Source: Prolixibacteraceae bacterium (GTDB lineage: Bacteria > Bacteroidota > Bacteroidia > Bacteroidales > Prolixibacteraceae). From it: a stretch of DNA of 32,048 nucleotides. The notes beneath the pieces were generated by a model. It was not told the DNA's origin. It was given only the letters and a program-made list of their open reading frames with translations, and did no database searches. Shown here in pieces: positions 15,657 through 23,417 of this stretch. The stretch is from NCBI GenBank assembly GCA_003516705.1, contig DPCJ01000211.1, positions 1 to 32,048 of the forward strand, read 5' to 3'. How positions within the stretch are numbered: position 1 is the stretch's first letter; each line of letters begins with the position of its first letter. The position numbers were made by a program, and so were the translations under genes.

Positions 15657-17146
15657 TTGCCAGTATTCAAATAATTGTTGTATTCCAAAATCAGCGCGTT
15701 GTAAAACATATTCGAAATTACGGTTGAACCTTTGGGTGTAAAATGCACATAATCAGGTCCGGCCAATTGCGGATTGGCGTTTACCCAGCTTGGCATACTG
15801 TTGCGGCCTCCCATGGCTGCGTACATGTCCCAGTAAGCGCTGCCGGTTGACAAAGCTGCCTTTTTCAATGCTTCAACAACTGCCGGCAAAAACTCGTAGG
15901 TTTCATATTTATCTTTTACTTTGGTTGACATGTCGCTTGGGCCAATCACAATCACAGCTGCATCGGGACACGACTGTTTTATCCGTTTAATCTGGCTTGT
16001 AAACCAGCGACCGTAGTTATCCGCTGCTTTCATGTCTTTTGTGTAGGGCATAACGTTTCCGCCAAACTGAAGAATAAACAAACCCGGATTGAGGTCGCTG
16101 TACATTTTTAAGCTGTGCTTAAAATCGGTTTGGGTGAAAATGGTACCGGAACTACCACGCAGTGCAATATTATCAACAGTTACGCCAGCCGGGTCGGAAA
16201 GGTCGATACCGTAAATATCAGGACTGTCGTACCCCGAAAATTTCAGCGTGACCTCATCAGTTGCCGGTGGGAGCTTTGCTGAAACCACACTGTAATCGGT
16301 ATTTGCCTGTAAAACTGTTGACTGTACAAGTTCTCCTTTGCTAAAAAGCTGCATGGTTACCTCACTTCGGGCATTTCCATAAAACAGTTTCAGTTGTTTG
16401 TATTCGCGTGATTTTACAAATCCGATATTCGATTTAGCGATTGAAAGTTCGGCTTCAAAAAGTTGCGATGGTTGAAAAACCGAGTCGGTAACCAACGGCG
16501 CAAAACGAGAGAAAGCACCGGCAACACCATATCGGTTGTGGCGAACCAGTGTATCGACCTTGCCATAAATGGGGAAGCGCAACCAATTGGGCGACTTAGT
16601 CTGTACGGCGCTGAAAACAAAATCGTAAGGCTGAACGGCGGGTCGCAGCCCAAGACCAGAACCACCAAATTTCGATTGTAATTTATTGCGAAGATTCGCT
16701 GTGATTCTGTCGCCTTCGAGCTGACTATCACCATAATGCATAATTCGGGTTGATTTTCCGGCTTTTAGTTTGGAAAAAAAACGGGCAAGATTGGCGCGCG
16801 CTTCGTCATTCATTTCAAGGCGATGGGTGTGCTGAACAAGTTGTTCATAACTTGCAGCGGCTGCCTGTTGAACCGCGGTGTCACCTGTGTTTTCCATTGC
16901 TTCCAGCGAATCGATATCGAGCTGGTTCTCAACAATTTCTGCAATGTCGGTGTACTCAACCTTTTCGGTCGAAAACATTTCGGCAAAAGTTGGCATGTGA
17001 AACTTAAATTCACCCATTTTTACACCTGCTTCGGGCGTAACCAGCATGGCTCCCGCAAGCAGCATAAAAACCACTGTCATAAATAAAAGTGTCCGTATTG
17101 GTTTCATTTTCTGATTCTTCTTCTGTTTATCTTCATTTTCAATCAT
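15653..17146 (-). CDS. SGNH/GDSL hydrolase 1, membrane-anchored; O-acylation partner
   Basis: From ATG 17146 the protein is 497 residues, with one membrane segment near the N-terminus (about 16-36), a helical linker, and an SGNH domain (about 130-497). The nucleophile is Ser141 (MHYGDSQLEGDR), block III is LFILQFGGNVMP, and Asp465/His468 (PDYVHFTPKG) completes the triad. A TTG at 17155 overlapping the previous stop is an alternative start; an internal ATG at 17107 (MKPIRTLLFM) is another. It ends in an ATGA overlap with SGNH-2. Two SGNH proteins plus an MBOAT recall AlgJ/AlgX with AlgI. It is probably a periplasmic acyl transferase or esterase. Confidence 0.88.
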   Translation of the reverse strand: MIENEDKQKKNQKMKPIRTLLFMTVVFMLLAGAMLVTPEAGVKMGEFKFHMPTFAEMFSTEKVEYTDIAEIVENQLDIDSLEAMENTGDTAVQQAAAASYEQLVQHTHRLEMNDEARANLARFFSKLKAGKSTRIMHYGDSQLEGDRITANLRNKLQSKFGGSGLGLRPAVQPYDFVFSAVQTKSPNWLRFPIYGKVDTLVRHNRYGVAGAFSRFAPLVTDSVFQPSQLFEAELSIAKSNIGFVKSREYKQLKLFYGNARSEVTMQLFSKGELVQSTVLQANTDYSVVSAKLPPATDEVTLKFSGYDSPDIYGIDLSDPAGVTVDNIALRGSSGTIFTQTDFKHSLKMYSDLNPGLFILQFGGNVMPYTKDMKAADNYGRWFTSQIKRIKQSCPDAAVIVIGPSDMSTKVKDKYETYEFLPAVVEALKKAALSTGSAYWDMYAAMGGRNSMPSWVNANPQLAGPDYVHFTPKGSTVISNMFYNALILEYNNYLNTGK

Positions 17147-17151
17147 GAATA

Positions 17152-18711
17152 TCAATTACTTAAATACACCACTAATTTTTGTCCGGGCTGTATTTTTCGC
17201 GCATCCTGAATATTGTTCCATTTCAGGATATCGTCGGGTGTAACCCCGTTGTATTTTCTGGCAATAGTGTAAGGCGATTCGCCGTCTTTTACCACATGTT
17301 CCACTTTTTTGCCGTTTTTGGCGGCATCAATCGCTTCAGTCAGTGGACTCTTTTTTGTTAAAACAACTTCAGTTGACTTAGGCTTCATGGTTTTCACCGG
17401 GTCTGCCGCTTTTGCATAATCACCTGCCCTTTCATTATCAACAAAAATGTCGATTGATTTTCCAGCCTGAATTTTCCGCTCGTTACTAATATTATTCCAG
17501 TATTTCAGGTCTTCCACACTCACATCATATTTTTCGGCAATAATACCCAGCACATCACCGGTTTTCAGTAGGTATTTCAATTTAGTTTTGCCTTCGATGG
17601 TAAGATTTTTTACAGGCTCACCGGCGTATTGGCGACCAGGTGCAGGCGGGTATTCAATTTTTGGCGAAACAACAGCAAACAGTGTTGAATCGTAACGGCT
17701 GTAAACCGAATCCTGCAAAAACACAAAATCATCGCGATAGCCTTTTGGAAGCGCCAGTTTCACCGGCTCTACATTTCCCGGGATAATTCCGAACCTGAAC
17801 TGCGGATTTAAAAAGACAAGTTCACTGTTCGATATCCCTAAAACCTGGGTAATTTGCTGAAAATGCACCTGTCGCGACACCTGAACTGTATCCGGTTCAT
17901 CGGGTCGCACGAGCGGGTCTGTCTCCTTTCTGAATTTATTCATTTTGAAAAACAATACCGCAGCCTGATATGCTCCAATAAACTGTTGCGCTTCGGGAGG
18001 CAACAGTGCCAACAACTGGTTAACATTGGCGCCTTTACCAGCTTCGGCAATGGCATTTTGCACACAGGTATTTCCGCAAAAATAACCCAGCAATGCAAAT
18101 TCTGTATCTTTAAAAACCGATTGGTTTTTCTTCATTTCGGCGGCAAATGCTTTGGCTGCCAGTTTGGGGTTGAGCCTCTCGTCAACCAGTTGATTCACCT
18201 CCAACCCGTTTAAAACGGCCTGAAAATGTGAAAGCTGAAACAATCCGGCCCTTTTGTTTTCCCCAACAGCCAGCATATTCATCCCCGAAACGGCTGGTGC
18301 AACATATTTTAGTTCAACCGGCAATCCGGCTTTTTTGAGTTCTTTGTCGAAATATTCACCACACGCTGAAAAATAACGCAGCAGATTTTGTTTTTCATTC
18401 AACGGTAAGGAATTAAACAAACCGAGCCAGACATTTGCCTGAAATGTAAATGTTGCAAAAACCGGCAAATGTAGCTGATTATATTGCGTGGCAGGATTTT
18501 CAGAAAAACCTGACTTAAATTTCCCGGGATTAAAATTTGAGTCGTAAAAACATGTCATCCGGCTCATTTCACTGATGTTTTTGCGCCAATGCGACTGTTG
18601 CTGCAACTGAAGCGAATCGGTCTGCGCCTTTGATTCATAAAAAATAAAAAGAAAGGCAGCAAGAAAACTTGCGCTAATAAATTGATATCTATAGAATTTG
18701 AATAATTTCAA
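17152..18711 (-). CDS. MltD-like LysM protein with an inactive transglycosylase domain
   Basis: The 519-residue exported protein has a signal peptide (to about 30, ESKAQ), a lytic-transglycosylase-like domain (about 105-225), a beta-rich spacer typical of MltD relatives (VHFQQITQVLGIS, about 282-294) and two LysM domains (about 378-424 and 471-516). In active enzymes the motif after ELKYV is ES; here the line reads ELKYVAPAVSGMN, so Val141 takes the place of the catalytic Glu. It probably binds peptidoglycan without cutting it. The start is TTG at 18711: an in-frame stop lies eight codons upstream, no ATG exists, and AGGAACAGG precedes it. It is first in the operon before SGNH-1. Confidence 0.85.
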   Translation of the reverse strand: MKLFKFYRYQFISASFLAAFLFIFYESKAQTDSLQLQQQSHWRKNISEMSRMTCFYDSNFNPGKFKSGFSENPATQYNQLHLPVFATFTFQANVWLGLFNSLPLNEKQNLLRYFSACGEYFDKELKKAGLPVELKYVAPAVSGMNMLAVGENKRAGLFQLSHFQAVLNGLEVNQLVDERLNPKLAAKAFAAEMKKNQSVFKDTEFALLGYFCGNTCVQNAIAEAGKGANVNQLLALLPPEAQQFIGAYQAAVLFFKMNKFRKETDPLVRPDEPDTVQVSRQVHFQQITQVLGISNSELVFLNPQFRFGIIPGNVEPVKLALPKGYRDDFVFLQDSVYSRYDSTLFAVVSPKIEYPPAPGRQYAGEPVKNLTIEGKTKLKYLLKTGDVLGIIAEKYDVSVEDLKYWNNISNERKIQAGKSIDIFVDNERAGDYAKAADPVKTMKPKSTEVVLTKKSPLTEAIDAAKNGKKVEHVVKDGESPYTIARKYNGVTPDDILKWNNIQDARKIQPGQKLVVYLSN

Positions 18712-18741
18712 AACCTGTTCCTGTTTGTTTTAAAAGTTTTG

Positions 18742-18770
18742 CAAAAATATCATTTCTGAACATTCACAAA
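18742..18770 (-). promoter_or_regulatory. Promoter of the LysM-SGNH-SGNH-MBOAT operon
   Basis: On the minus strand TTTG (18767-18770), a 17-bp spacer after TTG, and a perfect TATTTTTG (18742-18749) match the Bacteroidota TTG/TAnnTTTG promoter. The TTG start codon at 18711 lies about 30 bp downstream. Confidence 0.6.
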
Positions 18771-18901
18771 CCGCGCATTCAAAGAAATGCAAGTCTGAGA
18801 AGGATTTAATTTCGATACTTTCGTTAATATTGAAGCATATAGTCAGGGAAACAGGAAAGACTAAACCAACCAACATTGTTACAATACAGAAGAACAATAC
18901 G

Positions 18902-20326
18902 ATGAAGATACTTTTAACAGGGGTGACAGGATATGTGGGCAAGCGGCTTTTGCCCGTACTGATTGAAAAAGGGCACACGGTCGTTTGTTGTGTTCGCGAA
19001 AAAAGCCGGCTCACCATCCGCAAAAATATGCTTGCGAAGGTGGAAGTAATCGAATTTGATTTTCTGAAAGACCAATTCGAAGATATTCTGCCAACCGACA
19101 TTGATGTGGCGTACTATCTGATTCACAGCATGGCTACCTCGTCGGAAAAATTTGACCAGCTTGAATCGAAAGCCGCACTTAATTTTAAAATGCAAATTGA
19201 AAAAACAAAAACAAGCCAGGTAATTTATTTAAGCGGAATAACCAACGAAGACAAACTCTCGAAACATTTACGTTCGCGACGTAAAGTGGAAGATATGCTG
19301 AAGAGTGAAAAATACGCGCTTACAGTACTGCGGGCAGGAATTATCGTTGGTTCGGGGAGCGCTTCGTTCGAAATTATTCGAGACATTGTGGAAAAATTGC
19401 CGTTGATTGTAGCGCCAAAATGGATTCTTACCCGCACGCAACCAATTTCGATTCGCGATGTGATCACCTATCTTACAGGGGTTATTCAACAACCTCAGTG
19501 TGCAAACCGAACTTTTGATATTGGAGGCCCAGAAATTCTGACCTACAAAGACATGATGCAGCAATACGCAAGACAAAGAAAACTCAGCCGTTCAATTTAC
19601 ACAACACGTTTAATCAGTCCGAAAATATCGTCGTACTGGCTGTTTTTTATCACCTCTGTTTCGTATAAACTGGCAATCAGTTTGGTTGAGAGTATGAAAA
19701 CAGAGGTTGTTTGCCGTAACAACGATCTTGAAAAAATACTTAAAATACAACCCATTACCTATGAACAGGCACTGAAAAATGCTTTTATGAGGATTCAGCA
19801 AAACCTTGTTTTAAGCAGTTGGAAAGATTCGATGATTAGCAGTAACCTCGGTCTATCGCTCTCCGACTTTATCGAGGTTCCGGTTTTTGGTTGTTACAAA
19901 AACGAAAAAACCTGCCCGATTACCGATGTGAACCGGGTGATGCAAAATATCTTATCGATTGGCGGTGAAAAAGGGTACTATTATGCCAACTGGTTATGGA
20001 AAATAAGGGGCTTTTTCGACCAGATGTTTGGTGGTGTTGGACTTTTGCGCGGACGCACTTCGCCACGCGAAATTTATCCGGGTGACGCCCTCGATTTTTG
20101 GCGGGTTTTGTTTGCCAGTCGCGAGAAACAGCGGTTGCTATTGTTTGCCGAAATGAAACTTCCGGGCGAAGCCTGGCTTGAATTCCGCATCGACGAAAAC
20201 AATATTTTACACCAGACCGCCACTTTTCGCCCGCGCGGAATCTGGGGCCGTTTGTACTGGATTGCCACATCTCCTTTTCACTTTTTTATTTTTGACGGGA
20301 TGATTAGAAATATTGCAAGGAAATAA
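18902..20326 (+). CDS. Atypical SDR (NAD(P)-binding) protein with DUF2867 domain
   Basis: From ATG 18902 the protein is 474 residues. The N-terminal Rossmann domain (about 1-290) opens MKILLTGVTGYVGKRLL, an SDR-a5-like GxxGxxG pattern, and includes VAYYLIHSM, YLSGITNE and ILRAGIIVGSGS-like runs (LTVLRAGIIVGSG). A DUF2867 domain follows (about 320-470, with LLFAEMKLPGEAWLEF and HQTATFRPRGIWGRLYW). This pairing is common in proteins annotated as NAD(P)H-binding epimerase-like; substrate is unknown. The upstream in-frame ATG at 18830 would add 24 residues without the fold, so I reject it. It diverges from the LysM operon. Confidence 0.85.
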   Translation: MKILLTGVTGYVGKRLLPVLIEKGHTVVCCVREKSRLTIRKNMLAKVEVIEFDFLKDQFEDILPTDIDVAYYLIHSMATSSEKFDQLESKAALNFKMQIEKTKTSQVIYLSGITNEDKLSKHLRSRRKVEDMLKSEKYALTVLRAGIIVGSGSASFEIIRDIVEKLPLIVAPKWILTRTQPISIRDVITYLTGVIQQPQCANRTFDIGGPEILTYKDMMQQYARQRKLSRSIYTTRLISPKISSYWLFFITSVSYKLAISLVESMKTEVVCRNNDLEKILKIQPITYEQALKNAFMRIQQNLVLSSWKDSMISSNLGLSLSDFIEVPVFGCYKNEKTCPITDVNRVMQNILSIGGEKGYYYANWLWKIRGFFDQMFGGVGLLRGRTSPREIYPGDALDFWRVLFASREKQRLLLFAEMKLPGEAWLEFRIDENNILHQTATFRPRGIWGRLYWIATSPFHFFIFDGMIRNIARK

Positions 20327-20334
20327 CTCTGAAT

Positions 20335-20370
20335 AATTGACAATTTAACCATTTACTATTTATCAACTCA
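20335..20370. repeat. Short 7-bp-period repeat abutting the SDR start
   Basis: Units AATTGAC, AATTTAAC, CATTTAC, TATTTAT and CAACTCA fill the gap between the two SDR genes and run into the ATG at 20370. The pattern is weak but has the same period as the other repeat loci in this window. Confidence 0.4.
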
Positions 20371-21113
20371 TGAGAAACATTATTGTTACCGGTGGAGCGC
20401 AGGGAATTGGGAAAATAATTTCGCAGCAACTTTTGGAAAAAGGATTTTGTGTTTCAGTTTTTGATATTGATGATGAAGCTATCGAAGAATTCAAAGTTGA
20501 AACTAAAAGTGAACACATCGAATTTTTCAAAACCGATGTTGCTGACGAAATAAGTGTTATAAAATCGATTACCGCTACTGCTGAAACCTTTGGAAACATT
20601 GCAGGACTTGTGAATAATGCGGCCATTCAGATTGACAAACCTGTAACTGAACTTCCTTTGAATGAGTGGAACCGCGTGATTGGCGTAAACCTGACCGGTG
20701 CATTTTTGTGTACAAAACATGCTGTTGCCTGGTTACAAAAATTAAACGGAAGCATTATTAACATCAGCTCTACCCGTGCAATTCAGTCAGAAGCTAACAC
20801 TGAAGCGTACTCGGCCAGCAAAGGAGGAATTTTGGCGCTGACTCATGCTTTGGCTGTCAGCCTCGGGCCCGGAATAAGGGTAAATTGTATCAGTCCCGGC
20901 TGGATTGATGTTTCAGCTATCAGGAAAAAATCAAAGTCAAAGCAAATAACACTTTCAGAAACCGATCATTTGCAGCATCCCGCAGGAAGGGTTGGTAAAG
21001 CTGAAGATATTGCCAATATGATTTTGTTTTTACTCAATCCTGAGAATGGTTTTATAACCGGGCAAAATTTTGTGGTTGACGGAGGAATGACAAAAAAGAT
21101 GATTTACGTTTAG
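20370..21113 (+). CDS. Classical SDR family oxidoreductase
   Basis: This 247-residue protein is a full-length classical short-chain dehydrogenase. TGGAQGIG (about 6-13) is the cofactor-binding glycine motif, NNAA lies near 88, INISS holds the catalytic Ser, and YSASKGG holds the catalytic Tyr and Lys. The C-terminus ends ITGQNFVVDGGMT, normal for the family. Asp37 (VFDIDDE) at the end of the second strand favours NAD over NADP. The substrate cannot be read from sequence; sugar dehydrogenase and 3-oxoacyl-carrier reductase annotations are common for such proteins. It follows the DUF2867 gene by 43 bp and ends in a 4-bp convergent overlap with the next gene. Confidence 0.92.
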   Translation: MRNIIVTGGAQGIGKIISQQLLEKGFCVSVFDIDDEAIEEFKVETKSEHIEFFKTDVADEISVIKSITATAETFGNIAGLVNNAAIQIDKPVTELPLNEWNRVIGVNLTGAFLCTKHAVAWLQKLNGSIINISSTRAIQSEANTEAYSASKGGILALTHALAVSLGPGIRVNCISPGWIDVSAIRKKSKSKQITLSETDHLQHPAGRVGKAEDIANMILFLLNPENGFITGQNFVVDGGMTKKMIYV

Positions 21114-21556
21114 TTTGAAGAACTAGAATGGTCGCTGATAATAAAATAGTTTTTGCCAGTTTTTTGAATAACCAAAGTAAAGTGTCCCTCCAAATCGCCA
21201 ATTTCGCGTTGGAGTTCAAACCGAGCAATCACAAAAAATGTTTTGCGGTCGATTTTTGAAATCTCAAATATTTTGAAATATAATTTGCCCATTGCTTTTT
21301 TGTCGGGATAACCCTTTCGGTAGTTGTCGAGAGTTGCCTGCCAGCCATAGGTTGGCCCGCGCGAGCCAACAAAAACCAGTTTGTCAGATTTCAGGTAAGT
21401 TTCCATAAACTTTTCAAGGTCACCTTCGTTCCAGGCATTAACCTGGTTTGCCAGCAGGCTTTCAATTTTACTATTCTCTTTGCTTTTTATACTTTCTGCC
21501 CCAGTTAAGCCAAAAGAAACAAAGCCAGTCAAAAGAAAAACCAAAATGAATTTCAT
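21110..21556 (-). CDS. Exported DUF4440/NTF2-like protein
   Basis: The 148-residue protein has a signal peptide (about 1-20, GLTGAES) and a single NTF2-like DUF4440 fold: the helix LANQVNAWNEGDLEKFMETY, then LVFVGSRGPTYGWQATLDNYRKGYPD and the strands to the C-terminus. Members of this fold often are SnoaL-like or ketosteroid-isomerase-like, with no assigned reaction in Bacteroidota. The stop codon overlaps that of the SDR gene by 4 bp. Confidence 0.85.
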   Translation of the reverse strand: MKFILVFLLTGFVSFGLTGAESIKSKENSKIESLLANQVNAWNEGDLEKFMETYLKSDKLVFVGSRGPTYGWQATLDNYRKGYPDKKAMGKLYFKIFEISKIDRKTFFVIARFELQREIGDLEGHFTLVIQKTGKNYFIISDHSSSSN

Positions 21557-21575
21557 ATTGTAAATTTTTAAAAAT

Positions 21576-21616
21576 CAAAAAAATGCCGGACGAATTAGTT
21601 ATCCGACCGGCATTTT
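21576..21616 (-). terminator. Rho-independent terminator after the T9SS cargo gene
   Basis: On the minus strand a 10-bp perfect stem, AAAATGCCGG with CCGGCATTTT (21607-21616 and 21580-21589), is followed by a run of T residues. It sits 34 bp beyond the stop of the gene at 21650 and is a classic intrinsic terminator. Confidence 0.8.
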
Positions 21617-21649
21617 AACAATAATCATCAAAAGATTCTATACCGAAAT

Positions 21650-22483
21650 TTACTTTTTTATAAACTGCATAGTAAAATTGCCTTTCTGAGTTAGTGCAGT
21701 AGCCAGGTAAACACCGGGGTTCAAATCGCCAATCTCGAGTACTTTCGAATCTCTGACTCCAAAATTAACAGTCCTGATTTCCTGACCACTGATATTTGAA
21801 ATTTTAATGCCTGTCATTCCCGGATAAACCACAGCAACCCTGTGATCGGCAGGGTTTGGGTATATCTTCATTTTTGAACCTTCAAATTCTTTTACCGAGG
21901 TATTATCGGGAGTTTGGATGCCTACGTTATCCATATAAACAACCATCTCCTCTGTTCTATCGGCCTTTGAAGTATTATCCGGGAAAAGGGTAATACGCTG
22001 AAAGTATTGTCCTTTTTTCTCGCTGAAATCGTATTCCATCAACTCCCACTCGTTTGTTACAGTGTTTGTGTCATTTGCTGTGTAAACAGCACTGCCGGTA
22101 GTACTTCGTTCAAGCTTAATTCTAACCAGACTTACATTTGGTTTGTTAATCATCATTGACATCATATACACTTCATCGTCGAATCCAATTGAGCCATAAA
22201 CATCTTCAATTTCAAGTGTGTCCAGATCAACATAAAGCCCAACCCAGCTTTCGGCACCAGTGTATAACTTCATCATTAACACACTATCGGTACTGTTAAC
22301 CGTTCCTGGCAATGGATTTAAAACCACATTAACGTCCTTTTTTGTTCCTGTACCGTTTGCAAAAGGCATCCAAATGGTAGTGTCAACCCCATTCTCAAAA
22401 TCAAAAAGTATTTTGTAATCAACCTGTGCACTGACAAGTGTTGCAAAACACGCGACAAATAAAAAAGTAAATATTTTTTTCAT
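21650..22483 (-). CDS. T9SS-exported beta-sandwich protein with C-terminal sorting domain
   Basis: From ATG 22483 the protein is 277 residues: a signal peptide (MKKIFTFLFVACFATLVSAQ), a beta-sandwich, carbohydrate-binding-like domain (about 22-190, with KILFDFENG at its start and VVYMDNVGIQTPD at its end) and a T9SS type A domain (about 205-277, MKIYPNPADHRV to MQFIKK). An upstream GTG/ATG frame to 22567 adds 28 residues with no signal, so I reject it. There is no catalytic signature. It is probably a surface-attached or secreted structural or binding protein. A strong terminator follows. Confidence 0.85.
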   Translation of the reverse strand: MKKIFTFLFVACFATLVSAQVDYKILFDFENGVDTTIWMPFANGTGTKKDVNVVLNPLPGTVNSTDSVLMMKLYTGAESWVGLYVDLDTLEIEDVYGSIGFDDEVYMMSMMINKPNVSLVRIKLERSTTGSAVYTANDTNTVTNEWELMEYDFSEKKGQYFQRITLFPDNTSKADRTEEMVVYMDNVGIQTPDNTSVKEFEGSKMKIYPNPADHRVAVVYPGMTGIKISNISGQEIRTVNFGVRDSKVLEIGDLNPGVYLATALTQKGNFTMQFIKK

Positions 22484-22678
22484 ACCCTTAAATTTTAAAT
22501 TAGTAACTAAGCAATAACTCTCTGTCTCGCAATTTAAAAAATCAATTTGTATTCTGAAATAGCGCAACTATGTTTTAAACAACAGCAGCGCAATTTATAT
22601 TGCTTATAAAAATCGATTAAAGGGCAGCATGAATTAAAAAAAAAGGCTAAACAAATTCAGGGATCTGGCAAGAATTTT

Positions 22679-23101
22679 TCAGATGTGCGATACTGGTTTT
22701 TTTAAAAAAGCTTCGCAACCCATCACTTCAATTTCGCTGAAATAGAAATCGTGTTGATCTTATGTCACAATGTAATTACATTTTTGATATAGTGCCAAAT
22801 AATATTGCAGGCCATCTTCAAAATCGCTGATTTTCTGATTTTTTGCTGCTTGTTCCGTGATTTCCTGATTGATGGTAGTAACACCTAAATTTTCGCAAAG
22901 CAGCTCAATTTTCTTTTTAGCGACTACTTCGCCACTATTTTTTGTAGCAAAATAAAAAGCATTGGCCAAACATAATGGCGAGGTAAAAAGTCGGATATTA
23001 TGCTTTTTGTGCAAACTCAACAAACGCACCGACCAGTTAAACAACGGGTATTCGCGGTTAAGCGTTTCAACAAGAATGCTGGCTTCAACAAAAACCTTCA
23101 T
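22679..23101 (-). pseudogene. PIN-domain toxin with an in-frame stop
   Basis: From ATG 23101 the frame gives MKVFVEASILVETLNREYP and the PIN segment DFEDGLQYYLALYQKCNYIVT, then TAA at 22762-22760. The same frame then continues open for 26 more codons (DQHDFYFSEIEVMGCEAFLKK) to TGA at 22679. Those residues are the normal PIN C-terminus, where an acidic residue of the active site lies in the T-E/D-x-x-D-F segment, so the TAA is a nonsense change (likely from GAA). The first active-site Asp is also Glu (VEAS). PIN toxins are RNases; this one is probably dead. The longer open frame to 23173 overlaps the antitoxin. Confidence 0.75.
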
Positions 23102-23132
23102 TTGCGCGATTAAAAAAATTCGTCTTTGCTTT

Positions 23133-23348
23133 TTACCAGGTGCGGCGTTTATAGATTGCTTCGCCTTCGGCAATCTGATTCACCCAATCAGCTATCGAAA
23201 AATCATCAATCGAATTATAACTGCCCGAAGTAACCTGGCTGTATTAACATTCGGTAAGCCTTGAAAGGCTGATGCCCCGTGACTCGGCAAATACCTTGGC
23301 CTTTTCAATTACGGCACTATCAAAATTCAATGTTAATTTGACATCCAT
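23133..23348 (-). pseudogene. DUF6364-like antitoxin with an in-frame stop
   Basis: From ATG 23348 the frame reads MDVKLTLNFDSAVIEKAKVF and ESRGISLSRLTEC, the ribbon-helix-helix opening of DUF6364-type antitoxins, then TAA at 23246-23244. The same frame continues open for 36 codons (YSQVTSGSYNSIDDFSIADW, then VNQIAEGEAIYKRRTW) to TAA at 23133. The second part has the look of the antitoxin tail that neutralises a PIN partner. It ends 31 bp before the PIN start, the usual antitoxin-first order. Too short and broken for a simple gene call. Confidence 0.65.
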
Positions 23349-23417
23349 CTTCCTTTACTTTTTATTACGTCAAAAACAAAATTTTTATACGTGATATAAA
23401 ATACTTCAACTATTTTT

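Noticed and set aside
18730..19101. 123-codon leftward open frame over the SDR start
   Set aside because: It is a shadow across the promoter and Rossmann start of the DUF2867 gene, with no recognisable content.
22679..23348. Stop-codon reassignment or readthrough to explain the TAAs
   Set aside because: All other genes in the window end normally at TAA, and no other gene has internal TAA, so decay by nonsense mutation is simpler. The stops are TAA, so selenocysteine (TGA) is excluded.
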